Assembly (NCBI GenBank): GCA_041396905.1
Contig: JAWKXQ010000002.1
Span: 1-64,000, forward strand
From: JACXVD01 sp020446665
GTDB lineage: Bacteria; Pseudomonadota; Alphaproteobacteria; Sphingomonadales; Sphingomonadaceae
DNA length: 64,000 nt
Reading direction: 5' to 3'
The notes beneath the pieces were generated by a model, which saw only the letters and a program-made list of their open reading frames with translations, was not told where the DNA came from and searched no databases. Below, in pieces: positions 26,798-35,050 of this stretch (positions are counted from its first letter, which is position 1; each line of letters begins with the position of its first letter). Made by a program: the position numbers and the translations under genes.

Positions 26798-27558
26798 ACC
26801 GCTCCATCAAACGTCGCAGCTTCCTTGGCGGGATCATGGCCGGGGCTGGTGCTCTGGTTCTGTCCGGCTGCGCCAAGGTGGCGGAAACGCGCATCGGGGC
26901 CTCGCTGATCGGATCGGCTGATGACTGGCACAAACGCGCCCATCGCCTTGCTGGCGGCCGCGCTGCCCTCGCCCGCGAATTCGACAAGTCTGACCTGTCG
27001 CCCTTTTTCCGTGGCAATGGCTCCACCGATGTCGATACAGATGCCTATCGCGCAGCGGCAGAGGAAGGCTTTGCCAACTGGAAATTGCGCGTTTCCGGTC
27101 TGGTCGAACAAGAGCTGTCGCTCTCGCTCGATGATCTGCGCGCCCTGCCCCAGCGCACACAGATCACCCGGCATGATTGCGTGGAAGGGTGGAGCGCGAT
27201 CGGCGAATGGACCGGCCCGCAATTGTCGCGCATTCTCGAAATGGCGAGGCTCAAGCCAGAGGCAAACTATATCGTCTTCCGCTGCGCTGATACGCTGTCG
27301 GGTAGCCGCTATTACGAGAGCGTGGATATGGTCGATGCCTTCCACCCGCAGACAGTGATCGCGCACAGCCTCAATGGTGAGCCGCTCCCTGTTCAGAATG
27401 GTGCTCCGCTAAGGGTGCGGATCGAGCGACAACTCGGCTACAAACACGCCAAATATCTCACCGGGATCGAAGCGGTGGCCAGCCTCGATGATATTGGCGA
27501 TGGCAAAGGCGGCTATTGGGAAGATCGCTCCGGCTACCAATGGTATGCGGGGATCTAG
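26794..27558 (+). CDS. molybdopterin-dependent oxidoreductase, Tat-type lipoprotein
   Basis: A 254-residue sulfite-oxidase-fold enzyme. The N-terminus MNRSIKRRSFLGGIMAGAG is a twin-arginine signal, and LSGC (Cys26) looks like a lipobox, so the mature protein may be a membrane-anchored periplasmic lipoprotein. The molybdenum-ligating cysteine is probably Cys129 in QITRHDCVEGWSAIGEWTGP. Other family stretches: NYIVFRCADTLSGSRYYESVDM, NGEPLPVQNGAPLRVRIERQLGYKHAKYLTGIEAV. The enzyme lacks the dimerisation domain of true sulfite oxidases. It ends the coupled cluster that begins with rlmN. Confidence 0.92.
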   Translation: MNRSIKRRSFLGGIMAGAGALVLSGCAKVAETRIGASLIGSADDWHKRAHRLAGGRAALAREFDKSDLSPFFRGNGSTDVDTDAYRAAAEEGFANWKLRVSGLVEQELSLSLDDLRALPQRTQITRHDCVEGWSAIGEWTGPQLSRILEMARLKPEANYIVFRCADTLSGSRYYESVDMVDAFHPQTVIAHSLNGEPLPVQNGAPLRVRIERQLGYKHAKYLTGIEAVASLDDIGDGKGGYWEDRSGYQWYAGI

Positions 27559-27701
27559 AGAGGCTGAAACCCCTCATCCAACTTTCGCTAGGTGCTGCGC
27601 ACCAAGCTACAGCATCCTTCTCCCCAAGGGAGAAGGATACGAAGACTTGGCGCTCAAGCGCCTAGTCGCAGTCGGATAAGGGGCAGCGACCCCAGCGGAA
27701 A
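27559..27701. repeat. intergenic REP-like repeat with hairpin
   Basis: The gap holds a sequence (ACCCCTCATCCAACTTTCGC... CATCCTTCTCCCCAAGGGAG) that resembles dispersed intergenic repeats of alphaproteobacteria. It carries a perfect 9-bp stem, ATCCTTCTC (27614-27622) with GAGAAGGAT (27630-27638). It may also act as transcription terminator for the convergent genes on both sides. No coding potential is seen. Confidence 0.45.
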
Positions 27702-28139
27702 TCACTCTGGATAAAGCCGCGCCATCGTCGCCCAGTCTTCCGCGATGATCTCCTCCAGCACCGAAAGATCAATATCCGCCAGCTTGTTGACATAGACACA
27801 GGATTTGCCCGTCGCATGCTTGCCCAGCCGCGCCAATTGTTCCTCGCGCCTCCTGCCGCTCGCCCCGTCGCAATAGCCGCCCATGAAATAGAGTGAATGT
27901 TTCGCTTTGCGCGGGGAAAAGCCGCTGCGCATCCAGTGCACATCGCGCCCGCTGGCATAGGTCGTGCGATATTCGCCATAGCCGATAATGCTGGGGCCCC
28001 ACATTCTGGGCTCTGCCCCTGTCACCTTGCGGAACAACGCGTCCAGCAGCTGCGCATCGGCCCGTTTGGCAGCGGGTTCGACAGCAGCAATGAAATCGCT
28101 CACGGCCAATTCGGTGGGTCTGGTCTTGGCTTCGCTCAT
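27702..28139 (-). CDS. DUF1801 domain-containing protein
   Basis: A 145-residue protein, MSEAKTRPTELAVSDFIAAVEPAAKRADAQLLDALFRKVTGAEPRMWGPSIIGYGEYRTTYASGRDVHWMRSGFSPRKAKHSLYFMGGY. The conserved W/G-rich centre and the later GKHATGKSCVYVNKLADIDLSVLEEII correspond to DUF1801 (YdhG-like). The biochemical role is unknown. Start ATG 28139 is preferred to codons up to 28283, which would overlap the divergent gene's promoter. Confidence 0.88.
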   Translation of the reverse strand: MSEAKTRPTELAVSDFIAAVEPAAKRADAQLLDALFRKVTGAEPRMWGPSIIGYGEYRTTYASGRDVHWMRSGFSPRKAKHSLYFMGGYCDGASGRRREEQLARLGKHATGKSCVYVNKLADIDLSVLEEIIAEDWATMARLYPE

Positions 28140-28224
28140 GCAAACCAGCCTAACGTGGCGTTGACAGGAGGCAAGCCTATCGCGCAGACATAGCGATTGG
28201 GGCACTAAAAGGGGGACAAGGCAT

Positions 28225-29574
28225 ATGTGGCTACTCGATAAATTCCTGCAGAAAGCGATCAAGCGCGGCAGGATGATCGTCACGGATTATGACGGCAAAG
28301 AGTATAGCTACGGCCCCGGAAACGACGATGGCAACGGCGATTACCCGCCCGAAGTGGGTGGCCGCCCCGGCCCGATCCGCATCCGCCTGACCAGCAAGAA
28401 AGCCGCCGCGCATATCGCCCGCTATCCGCAATGTGGCGCGGGCGAAGCCTTCATGTGGGGCTGGCTGGTGGTCGAGGAACCGCACGATATTCGTGACATG
28501 ATCCTGTTTGTGACCATGAATGCGAAAAAACTCGGTGATGCTTCGCTCAAACCCAAGGGCCCGTTTCGTAAGGCATTGCAGAAAACCATCGCCAAGCTGG
28601 ACGGGATCAATCTGCGCAGCTCCGCCCGCAAGAATGCGGAGCATACCTATAACCTCACGCGCGAGCTTTATGAGCGTTTCCTCGACGAGGATCGCCAATA
28701 TACCATGGCCTATTACCGCGAAGAGAACCCGCGCCAGACCACCCTTGAACAAGCACAGATGGACAAGAAGGCGCATCTTGCCGCCAAGCTGTATCTGAAA
28801 TCACCCGAAGATAATGGCGGCGTCCCGATGAAGGTGCTGGATATTGGCTGCGGCTGGGGCGGCTTTGCCATGTATCTGCACGAAATGTATGGCTGCGAAG
28901 TGCTGGGCGTGGCCCTCGCCCCTGACCAGATCGCCTTCTGCCGCGAACGTGCAGAAGCCGCTGGCGTGGCCGACAAGGTCAAGTTCGAGCTGATGGATTA
29001 CCGCGACGTAACCGGCGAGTTTGACCGGATCAGTTCGGTCGGCCTGCTAGAACATGTCGGCACGGTCCACTATCCGCAATTCTTCGCCCATACCAACCGC
29101 CTGCTGAAGCGCGACGGGGTGATGGTCAGCCATTGCTGTGGCCGTTCCGGACCGCCCGGCTTCACCGATGCCTGGACCCGCAAATATATCTTCCCCGGCG
29201 GCTATATCCCCGCGCTTAGCGAGCTCGTGTCCCAGAGCGAGCAGTTCAAATGGCAGGTGACAGATGTGGAGGCGATGCGCTTCCATTACTCCTGGACGCT
29301 GGAGGAATGGTACAAACGCACGGTCATGCATCAGGAAGAAATCACCGAAATGTATGACGAAACCTTCTACCGCATGTGGCTGTTCTACCTCGCCGGGGCA
29401 GAGCAGAGCTTCCGTAACGGGACGATGGTCAACTGGCAGGTCCAGTATGTGAAGGACCGCGCCGCCATCCCCATGACCCGCGAATATATCGAGGAAGAAA
29501 GCGCCAGATTGCGCGCCCGCGGGAAAATACCCAGCTGGCGCTTTGATCCGGCACTGCAAGAGGCTGCGGAGTAA
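28225..29574 (+). CDS. cyclopropane-fatty-acyl-phospholipid synthase family protein
   Basis: A 449-residue SAM-dependent methyltransferase of the CFA family. The N-terminal domain (MWLLDKFLQKAIKRGRMIVTDYDGKEYSYG ... GAGEAFMWGWLVVEEPHDIRDMILFV) binds lipid in relatives. The catalytic domain has MKVLDIGCGWGGFAMYL, YRDVTGEFDRISSVGLLEHVG, WTRKYIFPGGYIPALSEL and FHYSWTLEEWYKR. It would add a methylene bridge to unsaturated acyl chains of membrane phospholipids. It is somewhat longer than E. coli Cfa, with a two-part N-terminus. Start ATG 28225. It is followed after 5 bp by a caspase-like protein. Confidence 0.9.
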   Translation: MWLLDKFLQKAIKRGRMIVTDYDGKEYSYGPGNDDGNGDYPPEVGGRPGPIRIRLTSKKAAAHIARYPQCGAGEAFMWGWLVVEEPHDIRDMILFVTMNAKKLGDASLKPKGPFRKALQKTIAKLDGINLRSSARKNAEHTYNLTRELYERFLDEDRQYTMAYYREENPRQTTLEQAQMDKKAHLAAKLYLKSPEDNGGVPMKVLDIGCGWGGFAMYLHEMYGCEVLGVALAPDQIAFCRERAEAAGVADKVKFELMDYRDVTGEFDRISSVGLLEHVGTVHYPQFFAHTNRLLKRDGVMVSHCCGRSGPPGFTDAWTRKYIFPGGYIPALSELVSQSEQFKWQVTDVEAMRFHYSWTLEEWYKRTVMHQEEITEMYDETFYRMWLFYLAGAEQSFRNGTMVNWQVQYVKDRAAIPMTREYIEEESARLRARGKIPSWRFDPALQEAAE

Positions 29575-29579
29575 TCACC

Positions 29580-30716
29580 ATGACGCAAAGCATGTCGCTG
29601 CAACGCTTCTATCTCTTTGCAGTGGCGACGCTTTGCGCCCTCGCCGCCGCACTCCTCGCCAACCCCGCCCATGCGCGCAAGGTCGCGCTGGTTATCGCCA
29701 ATGCGGAATATCAGGCGACCAGCCCGCTCAGCAATCCGCCATCTGACGCGGCATTGGTGGCAGAGGCTGCGAAACAGGCGGGGTTTGACGATGTTACGCT
29801 GGTAACAGATGTCGGCATGGAAGCGTTTGAAGCAGCGCTGCGCGAGTTCCGGAAAAAGGCTGACGGGGCAGAAGTCGCCATGGTCTATTACGCCGGCCAC
29901 GGGATGGAGGGCAAAGGCAAGAACTGGTTGCTGCCCGTGGATGCGAAGCTGGAGGCCGAGCGCGACCTGCCTTACGAAGCGATCGAGCTCGATCTGGTGA
30001 TGGACGCCATGTATGGCGCGCAGGTGCGGATGGTGGTGCTCGATGCCTGCCGCAACAATCCCTATGCCAATAAATGGTCCTCTTCCACCAGAGCCGTCGC
30101 GCGCGGGCTGGTGCCGGTGGAACAGGACGATGTGATCGTGATCTACGCCGCTGCGCCGGGCATGGTCGCCTTTGACGGGGACGGAAACTCTCCCTTCGCT
30201 AAATCGCTGGCCAAGCGTTTGCCGCAACCGGATTTGCCGCTGCAATTGCTGGGCGGCACAGTGCGTGACGATGTGCTGGCCGAGACAGAAGGCGACCAGC
30301 GCCCCTTTGTCAGCGCCAGCGTGACCGGCACCCCCATCTACCTCGTCCCGCGCACCCCCGGCAGCGTGCCGGGCAAGCCGATCCGCTTTGTGATCGACAA
30401 GATCACCGTCACTTGCATCAGCAAGACCTCTGGCCCCGGCAAGGATGAAATCTATCTGCTGATAAATACCGGTGACCGGCGGCCGGAACGCTCTGGCGAC
30501 AAGATCAGCATGGGCAAAGGCGATAGCTGGACCGTGGAAGGCAGCTTCTCCTCCATCGCCCCCATCACGCTCACGCTGATGGAAGCGGACTGGATCGGCG
30601 ATGATGACAATCTGGGATTGATCCAGACCGGCACGTCCGAGGGCAGCTTCAGCAAGACATTGCGCAATGATGGCGGCGAATATGTCGTTACCTATGACTT
30701 GCGGCTGGGGGACTAG
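29580..30716 (+). CDS. exported caspase family protein (peptidase C14-like)
   Basis: A 378-residue protein with a signal peptide (AVATLCALAAALLANPAHA) and a caspase p20-like domain: KVALVIANAEYQATSPLSNPPSDAALVAEA, catalytic His107 in MVYYAGHGME and catalytic Cys157 in MVVLDACRNNPY. The C-terminal 150 residues form a beta-rich region with VTCISKTSGPGKDEIYLLIN and ITLTLMEADWIGDDDN. Bacterial metacaspase-like proteases are usually involved in regulated proteolysis or cell death; periplasmic ones are poorly known. It follows the CFA-synthase gene by 5 bp. Both catalytic residues are present. Confidence 0.9.
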   Translation: MTQSMSLQRFYLFAVATLCALAAALLANPAHARKVALVIANAEYQATSPLSNPPSDAALVAEAAKQAGFDDVTLVTDVGMEAFEAALREFRKKADGAEVAMVYYAGHGMEGKGKNWLLPVDAKLEAERDLPYEAIELDLVMDAMYGAQVRMVVLDACRNNPYANKWSSSTRAVARGLVPVEQDDVIVIYAAAPGMVAFDGDGNSPFAKSLAKRLPQPDLPLQLLGGTVRDDVLAETEGDQRPFVSASVTGTPIYLVPRTPGSVPGKPIRFVIDKITVTCISKTSGPGKDEIYLLINTGDRRPERSGDKISMGKGDSWTVEGSFSSIAPITLTLMEADWIGDDDNLGLIQTGTSEGSFSKTLRNDGGEYVVTYDLRLGD

Positions 30717-30717
30717 G

Positions 30718-32085
30718 TCAGACTGTCTTCTTCGCCTTCGTCACCAACCGATAAACCGGCCCGAACCCCACCAGCGCCGCGCCGCCAAAGACCAGTGCGA
30801 TCACCCATAGCCGCACGCCGGTGATGCCTTCCGGGCTGGCGATGCTGATCGCGGCGGTCATGGCGAGGCCGAGGCAGATCAGCGCCAGCCCGCCCACCAG
30901 CCGCCAATGCGGCACGGGGCGGCCATCGCGCGCCGGGCCAAAGCCGCGTTCGAAGCGCGCGAAGATGCCCACCAGCGGCAGCAGCAGCACGATATAGAGC
31001 GCAAACCACACCGGGCGGCTCCACCACCAGTCCGCGCTGCCCGGATCGACATGCAGGCCGATCCCGCCCAGCAGCCAAGCGCCCACCATCACCAGCACAA
31101 AAGCGGTGAGGTGCCACAGATAGATGCTCATGATCATGCCGTTCATCAGCACGGTCGCGGTCCAGATGGTCAGATTGTCGAGCATGCGCCGCGCGGGCTT
31201 TTCCAGCGCCAGCACCAGCCCCGCCTGCATCACACCCAGGGCGAACAGCGCCAGCGTGGGCGGCATGGAATTGGTAATCTCTGCCCCCGGCACGCCGATC
31301 ATCGCCACCGGATAGGGGCCATATTTGACCAGCGCGATCAGCACGGCCAGCCCGCCCGCAAACCACGCCAAAGCGCGCGGGACGCTGGCGAACCAGCCTT
31401 CATTCCACGCATAGCCAAGCTGGTGAATGCCCACCCACACGAACAGGAAATTGAGGAAATTGATATAGGGCACGCCCTGCGCCAGCGTCAGCCAGTCAAT
31501 CGCCACAGCACAAGCCGCCAGCACGGCAAAGCTCCACAGGCCCATCGCCTGCCATGCGCGCCAGCTGAGCGGCACCAATGCCGTGACCAGCAGATAGACG
31601 GCAAGGAACCACACCGGCACCAGCGCCAGCGAGGTGGCCAGTTTCACAATCTCGCGGCTCACCCCCATTTGCGTGCCAAAGAAGGCGAAGATCGACCACG
31701 CCAGCAGCACCGGGAATACCGGGTTGATCAGCCGCTGTATGCGGCTCGCGAACCAGTCAGCATAGCTGCCGCCCTTGCGCTGCTGCGCCGCCCAGCTGAT
31801 CCCGTTGGAAAACCCGCCGACAAGGAAGAAGATCGGCATCACCTGAAAGCCCCAGGTCAGCCATTGCGTCCACGGGATGATGCCCAGCAAATGCCCGCCC
31901 TGCACCGCGCCATCGCTGTCAATATAGGGCGCGGCGACCAGCCAGTGACCCACCACCACCGCAAGGATGGACAATGCGCGCAGGAAATCGACATAACGGT
32001 TGCGCTCCGGCGGAGCCTGCTCCGCCAGTGCCCGCGCCTTGCCCCACAGGCCGCGCGGCCTTGGCCCATCGTGATCTGTTGCCAA
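30718..32085 (-). CDS. acyltransferase 3 family membrane protein
   Basis: A 455-residue integral membrane protein with about ten or more hydrophobic helices. The family start signature RNRYVDFLRALSILAVVVGHWL lies at residues ~28-50, followed by IPWTQWLTWGFQVMPIFFLVGGFSNGISW. These are typical of acyltransferase_3 proteins, which move acetyl or other acyl groups to sugars, glycans or lipids at the inner membrane. The substrate is not evident. It converges on the caspase gene with a 1-bp gap. The 370 bp between its start and the next gene (32454) show no gene. Confidence 0.88.
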   Translation of the reverse strand: MATDHDGPRPRGLWGKARALAEQAPPERNRYVDFLRALSILAVVVGHWLVAAPYIDSDGAVQGGHLLGIIPWTQWLTWGFQVMPIFFLVGGFSNGISWAAQQRKGGSYADWFASRIQRLINPVFPVLLAWSIFAFFGTQMGVSREIVKLATSLALVPVWFLAVYLLVTALVPLSWRAWQAMGLWSFAVLAACAVAIDWLTLAQGVPYINFLNFLFVWVGIHQLGYAWNEGWFASVPRALAWFAGGLAVLIALVKYGPYPVAMIGVPGAEITNSMPPTLALFALGVMQAGLVLALEKPARRMLDNLTIWTATVLMNGMIMSIYLWHLTAFVLVMVGAWLLGGIGLHVDPGSADWWWSRPVWFALYIVLLLPLVGIFARFERGFGPARDGRPVPHWRLVGGLALICLGLAMTAAISIASPEGITGVRLWVIALVFGGAALVGFGPVYRLVTKAKKTV

Positions 32086-32453
32086 TCCTCATCTCCTCTG
32101 TGTGAGAGATAGGGAGTCCAGCCATTGGCTCAAGTCATGAGCGCATTTCAGCGCGGCACCATGCCCGGTTTTACTTGGCGGAATTGACAGCTTTGCTGCC
32201 GAAAGGCCGGAGTTACTGACAACTACGAATAGCGAAAATCGGGAGATAGGGGGCGATGCGCGCGGTGGAAATTCGCAGCGGCTGCGACGGAATTCAGTTG
32301 GCAGAAACTATGAATGCCGTCCCCGGAATTTCCAAGACTGGCGGCGCCTCCACACTCCCTATGACCGCAGAGCTGACACCTTCATGGCAAAAATCACCAT
32401 CGCGGTCATTTGCGCCTTCTGTATCAATTAATGAACCCTGAGATTATTATGCT

Positions 32454-32807
32454 CTAACTATCATTATATTTTATGGATATAACGCAGAAAAATGGCCTAC
32501 CAAATCTCTTGAATCTCCGATCTATTTTTCCCTCTATTTCCATATTTGCGTACCCATCGCTTTTAATCGTTCTAACCCTATCGTAGAATATTTCCTTTTC
32601 ATTTTGTTCTAAGTTTTTCAGATTTAGACTGAATACCTCCCCATCCTGATCGTTCTTGAAATAGGCGTACTCGCCGGGGTAGAATGATCCGACCAGTTTG
32701 GTGCCTTGCGTGTCGCTACCGCAATCTCCGCCATCATCTTGATTCCCGCAGGGCGAAAGCGCTGTTAGAAACAATGCGGCAATCGACATGCCGTTTCGCC
32801 AAATCAC
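32454..32807 (-). CDS. small putative lipoprotein of unknown function, AT-rich
   Basis: A 117-residue protein started at GTG 32807, which has a good AAAGGAGA site 6 nt upstream. The N-terminus (MIWRNGMSIAALFLTALSPCGNQDDGGDCGSDTQG) has a signal-like segment ending at a cysteine, so it is likely a lipoprotein. The rest (GSFYPGEYAYFKNDQDGEVFSLNLKNLEQNEKEIFYDRV) has Lys/Asn/Ile-rich composition unlike the neighbours, and the DNA is visibly AT-rich. Foreign origin is likely. No homologue is recognised. An 11-base C run lies 51 bp upstream of the start. Confidence 0.65.
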   Translation of the reverse strand: MIWRNGMSIAALFLTALSPCGNQDDGGDCGSDTQGTKLVGSFYPGEYAYFKNDQDGEVFSLNLKNLEQNEKEIFYDRVRTIKSDGYANMEIEGKIDRRFKRFGRPFFCVISIKYNDS

Positions 32808-32858
32808 TCTTTATCTCCTTTCACATCGGAGTTCCGGGGACAGCATACTTAATTGCCG

Positions 32859-32869
32859 CCCCCCCCCCC
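32859..32869. repeat. 11-base poly-C tract
   Basis: Eleven C residues in a row (poly-G on the coding strand of the gene at 32454-32807), 51 bp before its start codon. Such mononucleotide tracts in promoter zones can vary in length by slipped-strand pairing and change transcription. Only the tract itself is visible; variability is inference. Confidence 0.5.
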
Positions 32870-32929
32870 GCTCTCTAAAGTCTGCGCGGGCTGTGGCGAT
32901 AGTCAATAGCATTATCCTGATGCACCATG

Positions 32930-33110
32930 CGTCACGCGAAGCGCTCTGGATTGCCGCGTCGCTACGCTCCTCGCAATGACGAGGCTATGTGAGCGGCTTC
33001 CACCAGCGAAACCGCCTCGGAGAGGCAAAAGCCAGCCAAGGCACACACCCTTCGTGCCTTTGTGTCCCTTCGAAAGGCTCAGGACAGGATTCGTGTGACC
33101 CAAACCAGCA
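32930..33110. repeat. intergenic repeat region before argG
   Basis: Contains TGGATTGCCGCGTCGCTACG then CTCCTCGCAATGACGAGG, with arms ATTGC/GCAAT, and further on CTTCGAAAGGCTCAGGACAG. Both look like dispersed intergenic repeats commonly seen in alphaproteobacterial genomes. The remainder up to argG (33214) holds its promoter; no gene is seen. Confidence 0.4.
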
Positions 33111-33213
33111 CTATCCTGCTCGATTGCAGCGTTAGCACTCCGTAACAGCCGAAACATTTGCGCCTTGTCCGCTGCCCTGCTAGCCGCGCGCTCGATTCAT
33201 CAAGGTGTTTGCA

Positions 33214-34440
33214 ATGTCCGATATCAAGCGCGTCGTCCTCGCCTATTCCGGCGGTCTCGATACATCCGTCATCGCCAAGTGGCTCGAAGTGGAGCGCGGC
33301 TGTGAAGTCGTGACCTTCACCGCTGACCTTGGCCAGGGTGAGGAAATCGAACCGGCACGCGAGAAAGCGCGTGCGATGGGGATTCCGGACAAGCACATCT
33401 ATATCGAGGATCTGCGCGAGGAATTCGTGCGCGATTTCGTGTTTCCGATGTTCCGCGCCAATGCCCGCTATGAAGGCGATTACCTGCTCGGCACCTCCAT
33501 CGCCCGCCCGCTGATTTCCAAGCGTCTGGTCGAAATCGCCCGCGAGACCGATGCCGATGCCATCGCCCATGGCGCGACTGGCAAGGGCAATGATCAGGTT
33601 CGCTTCGAACTGTCTGCCTATGCGCTGGCGCCCGATATCAAGGTGATTGCACCCTGGCGCGAATGGGACCTGAACAGCCGCACCGCGCTGATCGAATGGG
33701 CGGAAAAGCACCAGATCATGGTGCCCAAGGACAAGCGCGGCGACAGCCCCTTCTCCACCGATGCCAACCTTCTGCACACCAGCAGCGAAGGCAAGGTGCT
33801 GGAAGATCCGTGGGAAGAGACCCCGGACTATGTCTATTCGCGCACGGTCAATCCCGAAGATGCGCCCGACACGCCCGAATATATCGAGATCGAGTTCGAG
33901 AAAGGCGACGGCGTTGCGCTGAATGGCGAAGCAATGAGCCCGGCGACTTTGCTGACCGCACTCAATGAACTGGGCCGCAAGCATGGCATTGGCCGCCTGG
34001 ACCTGGTCGAGAACCGCTTTGTCGGCATGAAGAGCCGAGGCATGTATGAAACGCCGGGCGGCACAATCTATGCCGTGGCGCATCGCGGGATCGAACAGAT
34101 CACGCTGGATCGCGGCGCAGCTCACCTGAAAGACGAGCTGATGCCGAAATATGCCGAGCTGATCTATAATGGCTTCTGGTTCGCGCCCGAGCGGGAAATG
34201 CTGCAGGCGGCGATTGACCACAGTCAGGAGAAAGTCTCCGGCACGGTGCGGCTGAAGCTGTACAAGGGCAATGCGATACTGGTGGGCCGCAAGAGCCCGC
34301 ACAGCCTTTATTCGGAAGCGCATGTGACCTTTGAGGATGATGCCGGCGCCTATGATCAGGCGGATGCGGGCGGCTTCATCAAGCTCAACGCCCTGCGCCT
34401 GCGCCTGCTGGCCCAAAGAGACCACGCGCGCGACCGCTGA
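33214..34440 (+). CDS. argG: argininosuccinate synthase
   Basis: A 408-residue enzyme joining citrulline and aspartate with ATP to give argininosuccinate in arginine synthesis. The ATP pyrophosphatase loop is LAYSGGLDTSVIAKWL near the N-terminus; GATGKGNDQVRFE, SPFSTDANLLHTSSEGKVLEDP and the VENRFVGMKSRGMYETPGGTI stretch are family marks. The start MSDIKRVVLAYSGG at 33214 is preferred to an ATG three codons earlier. It is a single gene, followed by an 815-bp gene-free stretch. Confidence 0.97.
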   Translation: MSDIKRVVLAYSGGLDTSVIAKWLEVERGCEVVTFTADLGQGEEIEPAREKARAMGIPDKHIYIEDLREEFVRDFVFPMFRANARYEGDYLLGTSIARPLISKRLVEIARETDADAIAHGATGKGNDQVRFELSAYALAPDIKVIAPWREWDLNSRTALIEWAEKHQIMVPKDKRGDSPFSTDANLLHTSSEGKVLEDPWEETPDYVYSRTVNPEDAPDTPEYIEIEFEKGDGVALNGEAMSPATLLTALNELGRKHGIGRLDLVENRFVGMKSRGMYETPGGTIYAVAHRGIEQITLDRGAAHLKDELMPKYAELIYNGFWFAPEREMLQAAIDHSQEKVSGTVRLKLYKGNAILVGRKSPHSLYSEAHVTFEDDAGAYDQADAGGFIKLNALRLRLLAQRDHARDR

Positions 34441-34663
34441 TTTCGGCAATATCCTTGCTGTCCCACGCAATCGCGCGGTGAGCCGTTGACTTGTCCACCC
34501 TTGTCCACCGCAAATTGCGGGGTCAGTGGATAAGTCGCGCTTCAAACGCTTGCCCGACTCGGTCTGCGGGCGCAGTCTTTGCTTATCGGAACGGCAGGAA
34601 AAGCCTTTAACCGGACGCTCTAACCGGCGGAAAGATAAAGAATTTTCCAGTCAGGAAGACGCA

Positions 34664-34717
34664 ATGAACCAACGCCATGCGACCTTCGAGGCAAGGCATG
34701 CAGACAGCTTCGGCTGA
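34664..34717 (+). CDS. 17-codon open frame, possible leader peptide
   Basis: Reads MNQRHATFEARHADSFG and stops. It is preceded by TCAGGAAGACGCA, an acceptable ribosome binding site 8 nt before the ATG. It lies at the 5' side of the candidate structured RNA. A second small frame (MADHFNRRRAARQRSHNGRN.., ATG at 34757) follows. Whether either is translated is unknown. Confidence 0.3.
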   Translation: MNQRHATFEARHADSFG

Positions 34718-35017
34718 AAGCAAGCAAGGTTGATGACAGGGCTGCAAGGCAGGATCATGGCGGATCATTTCAACCGGCGACGCGCCGCAAGGCAGCGCAG
34801 CCATAACGGAAGGAATGGTCTCGGAAGCTGACTCGCCCAGGGGAAGGCAGGAAGGGACTTCGGGACCGACCAGGCCAAAACCGGACGGAACAGTAACCGG
34901 ATGCCGGTGCGAGCGCCGGTGACACTATCCTGCCTTGGCAGGAACAGGACATCGGGCGCCAAGCGCTTCGAAACACGGCGCAAGCCAGCACTTCGAAGTC
35001 CACGCGCTGGTGAGAGT

Positions 35018-35050
35018 GGGGTCGGTAGCAATGCCGGCCCCATTTGCTTT
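35018..35050 (+). terminator. terminator-like hairpin after the candidate RNA
   Basis: GGGGTCGG (35018-35025) can pair with CCGGCCCC (35034-35041) across the loop TAGCAATG, with one G-T pair, and is followed by ATTTGCTTTCT. This is a plausible intrinsic terminator, about 215 bp before rlpA. Confidence 0.5.

Larger units (their letters stand above)
34480..35050 (+). ncRNA. candidate structured non-coding RNA between argG and rlpA
   Basis: The 815 bp between argG and rlpA hold no convincing protein gene of normal size, but many paired segments: TCCTGC-CTTG-GCAGGA (34927-34942), GGTCTCG with CGGGACC, AGCGC...GCGCT enclosing repeated TTCGAA motifs, and finally GGGGTCGG with CCGGCCCC (8 bp, around 35018-35041) followed by ATTTGCTTTCT, like an intrinsic terminator. 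A TTGAC-type promoter element lies near 34486. Two tiny frames with start-site context are noted separately. The identity of the RNA is unknown and the boundaries are approximate. Confidence 0.45.

Noticed and set aside
32256..32441. 61-codon plus-strand frame in the gap between the acyltransferase and the lipoprotein gene
   Set aside because: No ribosome binding site, no motif, composition of non-coding DNA; the 32086-32453 gap appears to hold only promoters.
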